Shown: positions 1-6,738, counted from the stretch's first letter. The stretch: 13,799 bases of DNA from Rhodoferax sp. (GCA_030683195.1 JAUXQA010000531.1:1-13799); one strand, 5' to 3'. Numbers and translations are program-made. Notes: generated from the sequence alone by a model not told the origin.

Positions 1-84
1 AATAGCCCGGCATTCAATCTGGCTGGGGTCGTTGAACAATGGCTGAACAATTCGAAGTTCGGTATCAGCTTGTTTTTTTCTTGA
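1..84 (+). CDS. possible 3' end of an upstream gene (partial)
   Basis: Reading from base 1, an open frame of 27 codons ends in TGA at 82-84. It includes the stretch FNLAGVVEQWLNNSKFG, which reads like real protein. If genuine, it is the C-terminus of a gene that starts outside the window and overlaps the start of the next gene (ATG at 39) by about 46 bases in another frame. Such overlaps occur inside operons, and exosortase genes commonly sit in polysaccharide operons. The fragment is too short for family assignment and could be chance open sequence. Confidence 0.3.
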   Translation, partial: NSPAFNLAGVVEQWLNNSKFGISLFFS

Positions 85-2375
85 CACTGGGGGTGCTGGT
101 ACTGCTGGAGAGGGTGCGTGTTTTTCAGCGCCAGCCCGTGCAGTTGGCGCGCCGTTGGACGAGCAACATCGGCTTGTTCCTGATCGGCAGCGTCATGACC
201 TCGCTTGTCATACCAGTCGGTGTATACAGCTTTGCTCAAAATCAGCCACCAGGCTTGCTGGCACAACTTGGGCTGCCTGTCGTTGCCCAGTTGCTGCTGA
301 CGTTCATGTTGCTCGATGTGTGGCGCTATTGGGAGCATCGCTTGTTCCACCGGGCCGCGCTGTTGTGGCGAATCCATCTGGTTCACCACAGTGACACCCA
401 GATTGATGTCACGTCGTCGCAGCGCCATCACCCGTTTGAATTTTTGCTCGGCACCACCGTCATGCTGGCGCTGATCAGTGCACTGGGCTTGCCCGCACCA
501 GCCGTGGGGCTGTATCTGTTGACGGCAACCGCGATTGCCTTGTTCTCGCATGCGAATCTGCATCTTCCGGCTGGCCTGGACCGCCGGTTAAGTTGGCTCA
601 TCGTCACGCCCGGCGTGCATGCGGTGCATCATTCCGAGCTGCAGGCACAAACCGACAGCAACTATGGAACGGTTCTGACGCTGTGGGATCGCCTGTTTGG
701 CAGCTACGTGGACCCGGCGCAGGTCAAGATCCCGCATTTCGGTTTGGGCTATTTTCATCAGCCCCACGACACCGGCCTGACCAGGGTACTGCAACAACCC
801 TTCTTGAACTACCGCAACCTGGCCTATCCCCGTCGGGACCGCGTGGCCAGTCAACCCGCCCCGAAGATCGGGGCCTTGCGGGCGAGGTCAGGTGCAGTAC
901 TGACACCGGACTGGCGAGATGCAGTGTGGGGTGGCCTGCTTGGCTGCGTGTTGGCGCTGCTGGTGTTGTGGCCCACCTTGCTGGAATTGCCATATTCCTG
1001 GCGCAACAACGAGGCCTACCAATATGCCTGGCTTGTCATGCCGATGCTCGTGTATGTGCTGGGTTGGCATCGTCGTCAGATCGGGTTGGCACTGAGTCCG
1101 AAACCTGATTTCAGTGGCGTTTTCGTGGCTGTTGGAGCTGCTGCCTGCTGGGGCGCTGCTGCCTTGATGAATATCGATGTTGGCCGGCAATTTGCGCTCA
1201 TTCTGGCGGTGCAGGGCATCGCCATGTCCACGCTGGGCTGGCGTGCTTATTGGCGGCTGTTTCCGACGCTGGCTTTGATGTTTTTAATGGTCCCCAGCGG
1301 TGACTTGATTCAGCCCGTGTTGCGCGCGCTGACCCTCAAATCCATTGAGTTTTTTGCCTTTGTTGCCCATCTGCCCCACCGTGTGGATGGTTTCGTCATC
1401 TTCATTGGCAACAACCGGTACATCGTGGCGGATGAATGCTCCGGCCTGTCCTATGTGACGCTGGCCATCTTTCTTGGTTTCAGCTTTGGCCTTTTGCTCT
1501 TCCGTTCTTTCTTCAAGATCGCGGCACTGGCTTCTGTGGGCGCCTTGCTCGGTATTTTTTCCAACGCGGTGCGCGTCAATTCGATCGTGCTGATTGACTG
1601 GGTACGGGGTTCTCAAATGGAGCTGACCGCTCACGGCAATCTCCAATGGATTGCCTTGTTCCTTACCCTGGGTCTGCTGTTTTATGTTTTGAGCCAACTC
1701 AAAGCAGATGCCGCTGCCGTGGTGCCCGTGATTCCCGCGCAAGAACACGTCAGAACGGTTCGCCGTTTTGCGCCGGTAGTCGCCGGCCTGTCGGTGCTGT
1801 TGATTGGCGGCACCGTGATGGGCTTGCCGAACAACGCGCCGCGTTCACCACGCGAATTGCAGGCGGGCTTCCCGCCCCAAATCCTGGCGGGGTGGGAGCT
1901 TGCTTCCCCCGGTGCGGTCTGGGCTGTGAACGCGAAAAGCGCCAATGAATCTTTGGCGTTGACCTACCGGAAAAACGGTCAAGACATGCACGTGGTGGTC
2001 GTCGAAACTTTGTCGCCCGCTGCCAAGCTTCAAGAATCGCAACTCGCTCCTGGCGACAAGCCTGTCTGGCGTGAAAGGCGCGTCCAGAAGCACGTCAGCT
2101 GTGTCGCGTCTGATTGCCTGACGCTGTTGCACACCACTTGGCAGCGCGATAAAAGCCGGGAGCTGCGTCATGTTTTCCACGCCTACAACATTGACACGTT
2201 GACCACGGATTCCAGGCTGGCGTTACGCGCCGCGCATGGGTGGCATCGGTTGACGGGCAGCGGCAAAAATCCGCGTCTGATCGGGCTTGTGTTTGATGAC
2301 GTGACGCCCGCCGGCGATGAGGTGGCTGCTCTATTCCGGATGCTTCAATCCACATTGGACGCCGGGCACTCTTAG
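39..2375 (+). CDS. fatty acid hydroxylase/sterol desaturase - exosortase - EpsI fusion membrane protein
   Basis: This is a 778-residue multi-membrane protein with three joined parts. Residues about 1-265 carry the histidine boxes of the di-iron fatty-acid hydroxylase/sterol desaturase superfamily: H100-xxx-H104, HLVHH at 113-117, H130-H131, H171-xxx-H175 and HAVHH at 194-198. Residues about 290-555 form an exosortase, with ADECSGL (candidate nucleophile C467), NAVR (R512) and H532 in the order of the Cys-Arg-His catalytic set, set among membrane helices. Residues about 575-778 resemble the EpsI domain often encoded beside or fused to exosortases. Exosortases cut C-terminal sorting signals (PEP-CTERM type) of exported proteins and usually occur with exopolysaccharide genes. 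The hydroxylase would act on a lipid or other membrane substrate; which one is unknown. The start at 39 places the first helix at residues about 10-25; no strong ribosome site is visible. No sorting-signal target is seen in the window. The domain calls are firm; the joint role is inference. Confidence 0.9.
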   Translation: MAEQFEVRYQLVFFLTLGVLVLLERVRVFQRQPVQLARRWTSNIGLFLIGSVMTSLVIPVGVYSFAQNQPPGLLAQLGLPVVAQLLLTFMLLDVWRYWEHRLFHRAALLWRIHLVHHSDTQIDVTSSQRHHPFEFLLGTTVMLALISALGLPAPAVGLYLLTATAIALFSHANLHLPAGLDRRLSWLIVTPGVHAVHHSELQAQTDSNYGTVLTLWDRLFGSYVDPAQVKIPHFGLGYFHQPHDTGLTRVLQQPFLNYRNLAYPRRDRVASQPAPKIGALRARSGAVLTPDWRDAVWGGLLGCVLALLVLWPTLLELPYSWRNNEAYQYAWLVMPMLVYVLGWHRRQIGLALSPKPDFSGVFVAVGAAACWGAAALMNIDVGRQFALILAVQGIAMSTLGWRAYWRLFPTLALMFLMVPSGDLIQPVLRALTLKSIEFFAFVAHLPHRVDGFVIFIGNNRYIVADECSGLSYVTLAIFLGFSFGLLLFRSFFKIAALASVGALLGIFSNAVRVNSIVLIDWVRGSQMELTAHGNLQWIALFLTLGLLFYVLSQLKADAAAVVPVIPAQEHVRTVRRFAPVVAGLSVLLIGGTVMGLPNNAPRSPRELQAGFPPQILAGWELASPGAVWAVNAKSANESLALTYRKNGQDMHVVVVETLSPAAKLQESQLAPGDKPVWRERRVQKHVSCVASDCLTLLHTTWQRDKSRELRHVFHAYNIDTLTTDSRLALRAAHGWHRLTGSGKNPRLIGLVFDDVTPAGDEVAALFRMLQSTLDAGHS

Positions 2376-2570
2376 CGCCACAGCCGTATACGGCTTGCAT
2401 TTCGTCAGGCCCAGTCAATGTGCGAAACGACGGAACACTCAAAAACCTGCTCCTCAGAATGCATCAGGCAGTCAATCGCGGATGATGCGGGGGCAGATGG
2501 CGTAGCGCAATACAAAATCAGCCATGAGCACCGTCGCAACAAATAATCCGCTTTTTACAAAGGACCAACC
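2376..2570. other. non-coding spacer with a 14-bp perfect palindrome
   Basis: No convincing gene is seen between the exosortase fusion and the DUF1330 gene. Just after the first stop codon lies the perfect palindrome AGCCGTATACGGCT (2382-2395). It has no following T-tract, so it is not a typical intrinsic terminator and could equally be a protein-binding site. A good ribosome site (AAAGGA, about 2559-2564) precedes the next start. Confidence 0.4.
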
Positions 2571-2864
2571 ATGACCGCCTACATCTACGGCAATATAGAA
2601 ATTCATGATCCCGTGCTGTACGAGGAATACCGGGCTGTTGTACCCGCCCTGATCGCGGCACACGGGGGGCGCTATCTGGTGCGCGGTGGAGCGGTAGAAG
2701 TACTCGAGGGCGAGGGGAAGGCACTGCGCCAGGTCATCCTGGAGTTCCCGGACATGGCCTCGCTCAAGGGCTTTTATGACTCACCAGGTTACACCGCCGC
2801 CCGGGCCATCCGCCAAAAAGCGTCCACCGGCACGCTAGTGGCGATAGAAGGCTTTTTGCCATAG
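2571..2864 (+). CDS. DUF1330 family small protein
   Basis: This is a 97-residue soluble protein starting at ATG 2571 behind AAAGGA. The pattern is that of the DUF1330 family, a small ferredoxin-like alpha+beta fold: an N-terminal strand (TAYIYGNIEIHD), YEEYRAVVPALIAAHGGRYLVRGG, a mid-protein acidic turn (LEGEGKALRQVILEFPD), and SLKGFYDSPGYTAAR near the C-terminus. The length matches the family (about 95-100). The biochemical role of DUF1330 is not established; some relatives bind small molecules or resemble monooxygenase-like dimeric barrels. The gene stands alone, with the palindrome spacer upstream and the repeat-rich spacer downstream, so the context gives no pathway. Confidence 0.88.
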   Translation: MTAYIYGNIEIHDPVLYEEYRAVVPALIAAHGGRYLVRGGAVEVLEGEGKALRQVILEFPDMASLKGFYDSPGYTAARAIRQKASTGTLVAIEGFLP

Positions 2865-2868
2865 CATC

Positions 2869-2927
2869 ATTTTTGATAGCTGCCAAGGAAGTAAATGCGA
2901 AGGCTAGAAGCTGTTTTCATCAAAAAT
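2869..2927 (+). repeat. dispersed intergenic repeat, copy 1, with 9-bp terminal inverted repeats
   Basis: A 59-bp unit starts five bases after the DUF1330 stop codon. It opens with ATTTTTGAT (2869-2877) and closes with the exact reverse complement ATCAAAAAT (2919-2927). Its interior includes AGCTGCCAAGG and AAGGCTAGAAGCTG. Without gaps it differs from copy 2 (2998-3055) at 14 of 58 positions by my count. I recall similar TTTTGATAGCTGC...GCTAGAGGC units as common between genes in Comamonadaceae genomes; that link is from memory. Confidence 0.65.
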
Positions 2928-2932
2928 TGTGT

Positions 2933-3001
2933 AAATAGGGACTACTGGGCTGTCCTGCAGGCAGCAGGTTCGGGTGAAACGCAAAAATCAGGTCCCTATT
3001 T
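2933..3001. repeat. 10-bp inverted repeat AAATAGGGAC / GTCCCTATTT
   Basis: AAATAGGGAC at 2933-2942 is matched by its exact reverse complement GTCCCTATTT at 2992-3001, with 49 bases between. The pair lies between dispersed repeat copies 1 and 2, and its right arm runs into copy 2. Strings of the type TCAGGTCCCTATTT are often seen near REP-like elements and their Y1-type transposases in proteobacteria. That makes a non-autonomous mobile remnant possible, but no transposase is present. Confidence 0.5.
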
Positions 3002-3055
3002 TGATAGCTGTCAAGGCAATGGATACCAAGGCTTGAAGGTATTTTTGTTAAAAAT
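2998..3055 (+). repeat. dispersed intergenic repeat, copy 2
   Basis: A 58-bp unit in the same orientation as copy 1, sharing TTTTGATAGCTG, CAAGG, AAGGCT and the end AAAAAT. Its terminal repeats are less perfect than those of copy 1 (ATTTTGAT versus GTTAAAAAT). The right end takes part in the hairpin at 3034-3065. Confidence 0.6.
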
Positions 3056-3065
3056 AATACCTTCA
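3034..3065. terminator. AT-rich hairpin between convergent genes, possible bidirectional terminator
   Basis: TGAAGGTATT (3034-3043) pairs exactly with AATACCTTCA (3056-3065) around a 12-base loop that is itself T-rich then A-rich and can extend the stem. It lies between the rightward DUF1330 gene and the leftward kinase gene, where a two-way terminator would be useful. The stem is only moderately GC-rich and no clean T-tract follows, so the terminator role is tentative. Confidence 0.35.
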
Positions 3066-3073
3066 GACGGCAA

Positions 3074-3193
3074 TTACTGCCGAAGCTCAGAGATAGCCGA
3101 GTCCATGATTTTGACGAAGTCCCGCGCAGTTCGCACGTACACAGACTGCATGCCGGACATGCTCCTCAAAGCGGTTTCAAGTTCCAGGCCCGC
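3074..3193 (-). pseudogene. remnant of a C-terminal Hpt (phosphotransfer) domain, out of frame with the kinase
   Basis: Directly past the kinase's last codons, the next frame on the minus strand reads 39 residues that look like the N-terminal half of an Hpt domain: AGLELETALRSMSG, then VYVRTARDFVKIMDSAISEL, then a TAA stop at 3074-3076. Hpt domains of multi-domain hybrid kinases typically begin this way (glycine-leucine, ALxxMxG, then xYxxxxxxF). Removing one T from the TTT run (AAA at 3194-3196 on the plus strand) would join the kinase frame to it as VPAI-AGLELET. The part that would hold the phospho-accepting histidine is absent; the sequence runs into the hairpin and repeats instead. Either a real decay event or an isolated sequence error could explain the frameshift, but not the missing second half. 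Confidence 0.7.
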
Positions 3194-5591
3194 AAATTGC
3201 AGGAACGTCTTGCACCTTTTCTGGCGCAGCTACTGACTCCTGGATAGAGTCAATCGTTGGTTGCAGACCCGTTATCCGGATCAGCAGGGAAACAAGCTTT
3301 GCCAAGTCAAAAGGTTTGCCAATGTGCTCATTCATACCCGCTGCAATGCACGCATCTCGGTCGCTGGCCATGGCATTGGCGGTCATTGCAACAATTGGCA
3401 AGTCTGTGAGTCCCAATTCTTTGCGGATATGGCGCGTTGCACCATAACCGTCAAGTACCGGCATCTGCACATCCATCAAAACGATATCAAATTGCGGCGC
3501 TGCAGCTGCCACGGCGTCCACACCCAGTTGACCGTTGGCGGCCAATGAAACAGTGGCGCCTTGTGCAGTCAACAACTCATCAGCAACTTGCTGGTTGATG
3601 AGGTTGTCCTCAACCACCAGAATGCGCATTCCCGCCAACTGCCGCCTGCTGGAGCGCGCCTCGGTGATTTTGCGACTGGTTGGGCTTGGCGACCTTGCGT
3701 CAAGCACAGCATCCAGCAACATGGACGCAGTGATCGGCTTTACCAAAAATCCGTTTAACAAGGCTTGCTCATCGGTTGATCGATGAGAAAGGTCTTGCCG
3801 CCCATTGCTGCTGAGCATGATGAAGACGGGTGGTTCGCCGCTGCATTGCTGGGCCACGTGGCGCATTTTTCTGCTTGTTTCCCAGCCGTCCATTTCGGGC
3901 ATTTGCCAGTCGACAATAATTAGCGAGTATGGGAACTTACCGGCACTGTCGCCGAGTTCAGCTTGCAACTTTTGCAAAGCTTTCATGCCGCCCTGGGCAC
4001 GATCGCATTGCCAGCCGATGGACAGCACCATCTTGCCGATCAAGTCACCGGCGACGATGTTGTCATCAACAACCAGAACACGCTGGCTTGGTAATTGTGG
4101 AGCTAATAGCGGAGCTTCCTGCGCATTAAATTCGGATGCGCCGTTCTTGACCTTAGGGAATTCAAGCGCAAACCGGAAGGTGCTGCCTCTGCCTTCGACA
4201 CTCTCCACGCTCAAGGTTCCGCCCATCAATTCCACCAGGCTCCGGCTTATTGACAGGCCCAAGCCTGTGCCACCAAAACGTCGGGTGGTTGATGCCTCGG
4301 CCTGAGAGAAGCCCGTGAATATCGAACCTTGCCTCTCCGTTGGAATGCCGATGCCGGAGTCTTTTACGGCAAATGCAATGCGAATTGCATCCTCACTCGA
4401 ATCAACCAACTCCAGGGCGATGACCACTTGGCCTTTTTCGGTAAATTTGACGGCGTTACCACCCAGATTGATCAAGATTTGTCGCAGCCGATGCACGTCA
4501 CCCGACACCACCTTTGGCAATTTCGGATCAATGTCAAATAAAACCTCTATGTCCTTTTTGGCATTGGAGGAAAGCACCACCGCCAGGTTTCTCAGCAGTG
4601 TGTCCAGGCTGAAAGGTGAGCACTCCAACTCCATCTTGCCGGCTTCGACTTTGCTGAAATCCAGAATGCCATCCAGCAGACCCAACAGGCTTTGTGCCGC
4701 ACCGTGGGACTTGAGCGCATAGTCGCGCTGGCGGGCTGTGAGATCTGTTCCCTCCAGTAACGTGTGCATGCCCAGGATGGCATTCATTGGCGTACGAATT
4801 TCATGGCTCATCATGGCCAGAAATCTGCCTTTGGCAAGGTTCGCTGCTTCAGCATCTTGTCTGGCCTGATGCAGCGCGGTCACATCGTAGTACCACGCCA
4901 GCACAGACTTTTCATCCTCGTAATCGATGACCATGAAAGACGTCATTGCCCAGACGTTAGGCACCTCGGGTCTGTTCGGGATGTTCAGCTCCACGAGTTG
5001 GTTTGTCACCGAGTCGCCATTGATCAGACGTTGCTGTATCTCTTCAAATACGGCTTGATCTCTGTAGTTTTTCCGAATGTCCATCCCCAACGCTTCTTCC
5101 GGGCTGCTGTGTACGAGATCAGTAAAGGCCTTGTTCATAAAGACTATCCGGTTGTCCGATAACCGGGCAATCCGAACCGCCATGGGAGAGGCTTCCAGGA
5201 TGTGGCGCAAAACGCTCACTCCATATTGCGACCGCTCGATCTTGCGATGCTCGGTCGACACATTGGCAAACGTTGCAGCAATGGTTCCATTCGAAAACAG
5301 GTGCACAGCAAGCAGCAAATGTTGCGTGGCAGACCTGGGGCTGCCAAAGCTAAGCAGCATGTTCTCGCAAATGATGTTGGACGTTCTGTTGGCAACAAGA
5401 GCGCGCAGATTGGGCGCGACGTCTTCCAGCACCTCAAACAAGTTGTCCAAATCGCCGTTCTTTGAAAGAGGCATCAACCATTGGCACGCCAGGGGCGTCA
5501 TGGTTTGGATCGAACCGTCAACCTGAAAGGTCACCAAGGCAATAGGTGAGCGGTACAAAAACTCCAGTAACTCATCGCTCTGAATAGGCAT
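3177..5591 (-). CDS. soluble hybrid sensor histidine kinase (PAS-PAS-HisKA-HATPase-REC-REC)
   Basis: This 804-residue kinase has no membrane segment, so it is likely cytoplasmic. Order: an N-terminal PAS-like region (about 1-115), a second PAS domain (about 125-240), HisKA with SHEIRTPMN (phospho-accepting H263), and HATPase_c with the N-box LINLGGNAVKFT (about 373-384), DSGIGIP (411-417) and GGTGLGL (440-446). Two receiver domains follow. REC1 has DD at 509-510, phospho-site D561 and K618. REC2 has ED at 661-662, D707 and K759. All catalytic residues appear intact. Kinases of this BarA-like layout usually end in an Hpt domain. Here the frame stops early and an Hpt remnant lies just beyond in another frame, so output through REC2 may be broken or may depend on a separate Hpt protein. 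The gene starts 14 bases after the PYP-like gene stop, implying one operon and a shared signal. Confidence 0.93.
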   Translation of the reverse strand: MPIQSDELLEFLYRSPIALVTFQVDGSIQTMTPLACQWLMPLSKNGDLDNLFEVLEDVAPNLRALVANRTSNIICENMLLSFGSPRSATQHLLLAVHLFSNGTIAATFANVSTEHRKIERSQYGVSVLRHILEASPMAVRIARLSDNRIVFMNKAFTDLVHSSPEEALGMDIRKNYRDQAVFEEIQQRLINGDSVTNQLVELNIPNRPEVPNVWAMTSFMVIDYEDEKSVLAWYYDVTALHQARQDAEAANLAKGRFLAMMSHEIRTPMNAILGMHTLLEGTDLTARQRDYALKSHGAAQSLLGLLDGILDFSKVEAGKMELECSPFSLDTLLRNLAVVLSSNAKKDIEVLFDIDPKLPKVVSGDVHRLRQILINLGGNAVKFTEKGQVVIALELVDSSEDAIRIAFAVKDSGIGIPTERQGSIFTGFSQAEASTTRRFGGTGLGLSISRSLVELMGGTLSVESVEGRGSTFRFALEFPKVKNGASEFNAQEAPLLAPQLPSQRVLVVDDNIVAGDLIGKMVLSIGWQCDRAQGGMKALQKLQAELGDSAGKFPYSLIIVDWQMPEMDGWETSRKMRHVAQQCSGEPPVFIMLSSNGRQDLSHRSTDEQALLNGFLVKPITASMLLDAVLDARSPSPTSRKITEARSSRRQLAGMRILVVEDNLINQQVADELLTAQGATVSLAANGQLGVDAVAAAAPQFDIVLMDVQMPVLDGYGATRHIRKELGLTDLPIVAMTANAMASDRDACIAAGMNEHIGKPFDLAKLVSLLIRITGLQPTIDSIQESVAAPEKVQDVPAICGPGT

Positions 5592-5605
5592 TGGAGTATG
5601 TCACT

Positions 5606-6013
5606 TCAGGTGTTTAACGGGCTTCTGGGGCTCAAAGCGATGTATGCCAACTCATATTTTTCTGCGCTAAGCAAGCGCAGTTTTACTTTGGTCGGCTTCA
5701 TGCGCCAAGTCAAAACATAGCCCATTGATTCGTCCAGAGACGACGATGAGCCCCACGCATCGGCAAAACGTTGGGCCACCATGAAGTTATTCATGCACTG
5801 GGCGATCTCGGTGAATACGTGCTTGCCCAAGACGTAATCTTTTTCCAGCCCGGTAGCTTGGGATTCAAAATGGTTGTATCGCGAGATCAAATAGTCTCTT
5901 TTAAAGCCGATAACACCAAACGGCAGTGCATCGAGTTGCAGGCTGTCAAGCTGTACCAGCGATTCGAGCAACTGATCTTGCTCGAAACTTGTCGTGAAGT
6001 CGTTTTTATTCAT
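5606..6013 (-). CDS. photoactive yellow protein (PYP)-like PAS photosensor
   Basis: This is a 135-residue single-domain protein (the PYP family is about 125). From memory of the Halorhodospira halophila PYP sequence it aligns without gaps over the chromophore region at an offset of +4: Y46 (Y42), E50 (E46), T54 (T50) and C73 (C69, the p-coumaroyl attachment cysteine). LDALPFGVI matches LDGLAFGAI, VLGKHVFTEIAQC matches VIGKNFFKDVAPC, and MKPTKVKLRL matches MTPTKVKVHM, including the M100 position. R52 is replaced by L56. PYPs bind p-coumaric acid by a thioester and respond to blue light. No tyrosine ammonia lyase or coumaroyl ligase gene is in the window, so light sensing is inference. I chose the ATG at 6013 because it gives a PYP-like length; an in-frame ATG at 6061 (with a TTG just before it) would add 16-17 residues. 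Neither start has a clear ribosome site. The kinase gene follows after 14 bases, suggesting a partner. Confidence 0.88.
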   Translation of the reverse strand: MNKNDFTTSFEQDQLLESLVQLDSLQLDALPFGVIGFKRDYLISRYNHFESQATGLEKDYVLGKHVFTEIAQCMNNFMVAQRFADAWGSSSSLDESMGYVLTWRMKPTKVKLRLLSAEKYELAYIALSPRSPLNT

Positions 6014-6086
6014 TGCGAGACAAACCGATTTGCCAAAAATTTCTCTCTTCACACAAAACATCAAGCGCGATTAAGCGATCGGCAAC

Positions 6087-6103
6087 TTTACAGCAATTTA
6101 CAG
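6087..6103. promoter_or_regulatory. direct repeat TTTACAG-N3-TTTACAG upstream of the PYP-like gene
   Basis: TTTACAG occurs at 6087-6093 and again at 6097-6103. The 10-base period would place both copies on the same face of the helix, as in an operator. It lies about 75-90 bases upstream of the chosen PYP start, in the stretch that should carry the promoter of the PYP-kinase operon. No clear sigma-70 hexamers could be fixed here, so a regulatory role is only suggested by position and spacing. Confidence 0.3.
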
Positions 6104-6249
6104 GCTTGCATATTCATTCGCAGAATTTCTACTAAAGGGCATTGATCTCAGTTTTGATTCAAGTTCGCTGAAAAAAAGCGTTGGGACGGAGCGAAATTTG
6201 ACTCTACGAATCGGTCATTCGTGATGGGCATGTTGAGCTAATTATTTGA

Positions 6250-6582
6250 CTTCCGAAGGTATCCAGCATCGGCCCTTTTTTGGCCACGCTGGCGTCATTG
6301 AACCGGGCCAAAAATTTGGTCAGTACGGCTTGGTCTTGTTGCCGGTGGAACTCACGGGCAAACCCATTTCACTGGCCACATTGGCCGTTTGGGCGGGTAC
6401 GGTCCAAATCCGGTTCAGGCCCTTGAGCTGCAGATACGTATCAAAGCTTCACCCGATCAAATACATCAACCAGGGCACCACTTCTCAGGCGCCGGGTACT
6501 TTGGTCGACATGGCCCTTCTGATTCGCTTTTCCCAGGTCTTCGATGTATCTGAGTTTCGTGGGGCTTGTTTGTCAAGTAATT
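6250..6582 (-). pseudogene. decayed protein-coding fragment in three frames, family unknown
   Basis: No intact gene covers this stretch, but on the minus strand three consecutive pieces read like real protein in different frames. From high to low coordinate they include KLRYIEDLGKANQKGHVDQS (then to a stop near 6438), then LQLKGLNRIWTVPAQTANVA followed by SEMGLPVSSTGNKTKPY (stop near 6320), then QAVLTKFLARFND followed by AKKGPMLDTFGSQI. Two frameshifts would join them into one fragment of roughly 105-110 residues with no clear start or stop. I do not recognise the family. The plus-strand open frame over the same bases has unusual composition and is probably its shadow. Confidence 0.5.
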
Positions 6583-6633
6583 AGAGTAACTTCTAATTTA
6601 ATAGCAAAGAAACCAATAAAAACGCCGGCTAGA

Positions 6634-6646
6634 GGTCATTTTGACC
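6634..6646. repeat. small perfect inverted repeat GGTCA-TTT-TGACC
   Basis: GGTCA and TGACC surround three Ts. Nearby are two copies of GCCGGCT (6624-6630 and 6672-6678) and the palindrome CATGTACATG (6663-6672). These cluster on the left side of the DnaA-box region and may be protein-binding sites; no regulator can be named. Confidence 0.35.
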
Positions 6647-6738
6647 ATATTTCAAGTATTGACATGTACATGCCGGCTGCGCGTCTGTTGCTGCGAAGGG
6701 TTTGCTTTGTCTTATCTTCTAATGGTTCTATTAATAAA

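Noticed and set aside
593..1108. 171-codon plus-strand frame inside the hydroxylase-exosortase gene
   Set aside because: It overlaps coding sequence with clear family motifs in the main frame; no ribosome site or family pattern.
2895..3236. 113-codon plus-strand frame across the repeat region
   Set aside because: It runs through dispersed repeats and the antisense end of the kinase; no family pattern or ribosome site.
3805..4305. Plus-strand open frames (also 3261-3548, 4315-4722, 5077-5526) opposite the hybrid kinase
   Set aside because: The minus-strand kinase frame carries all expected motifs over these bases; the plus-strand frames are shadows.
6246..6584. 112-codon plus-strand open frame in the gene-poor region
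   Set aside because: The minus strand reads more protein-like in pieces, so this frame is more likely the shadow of a decayed gene.
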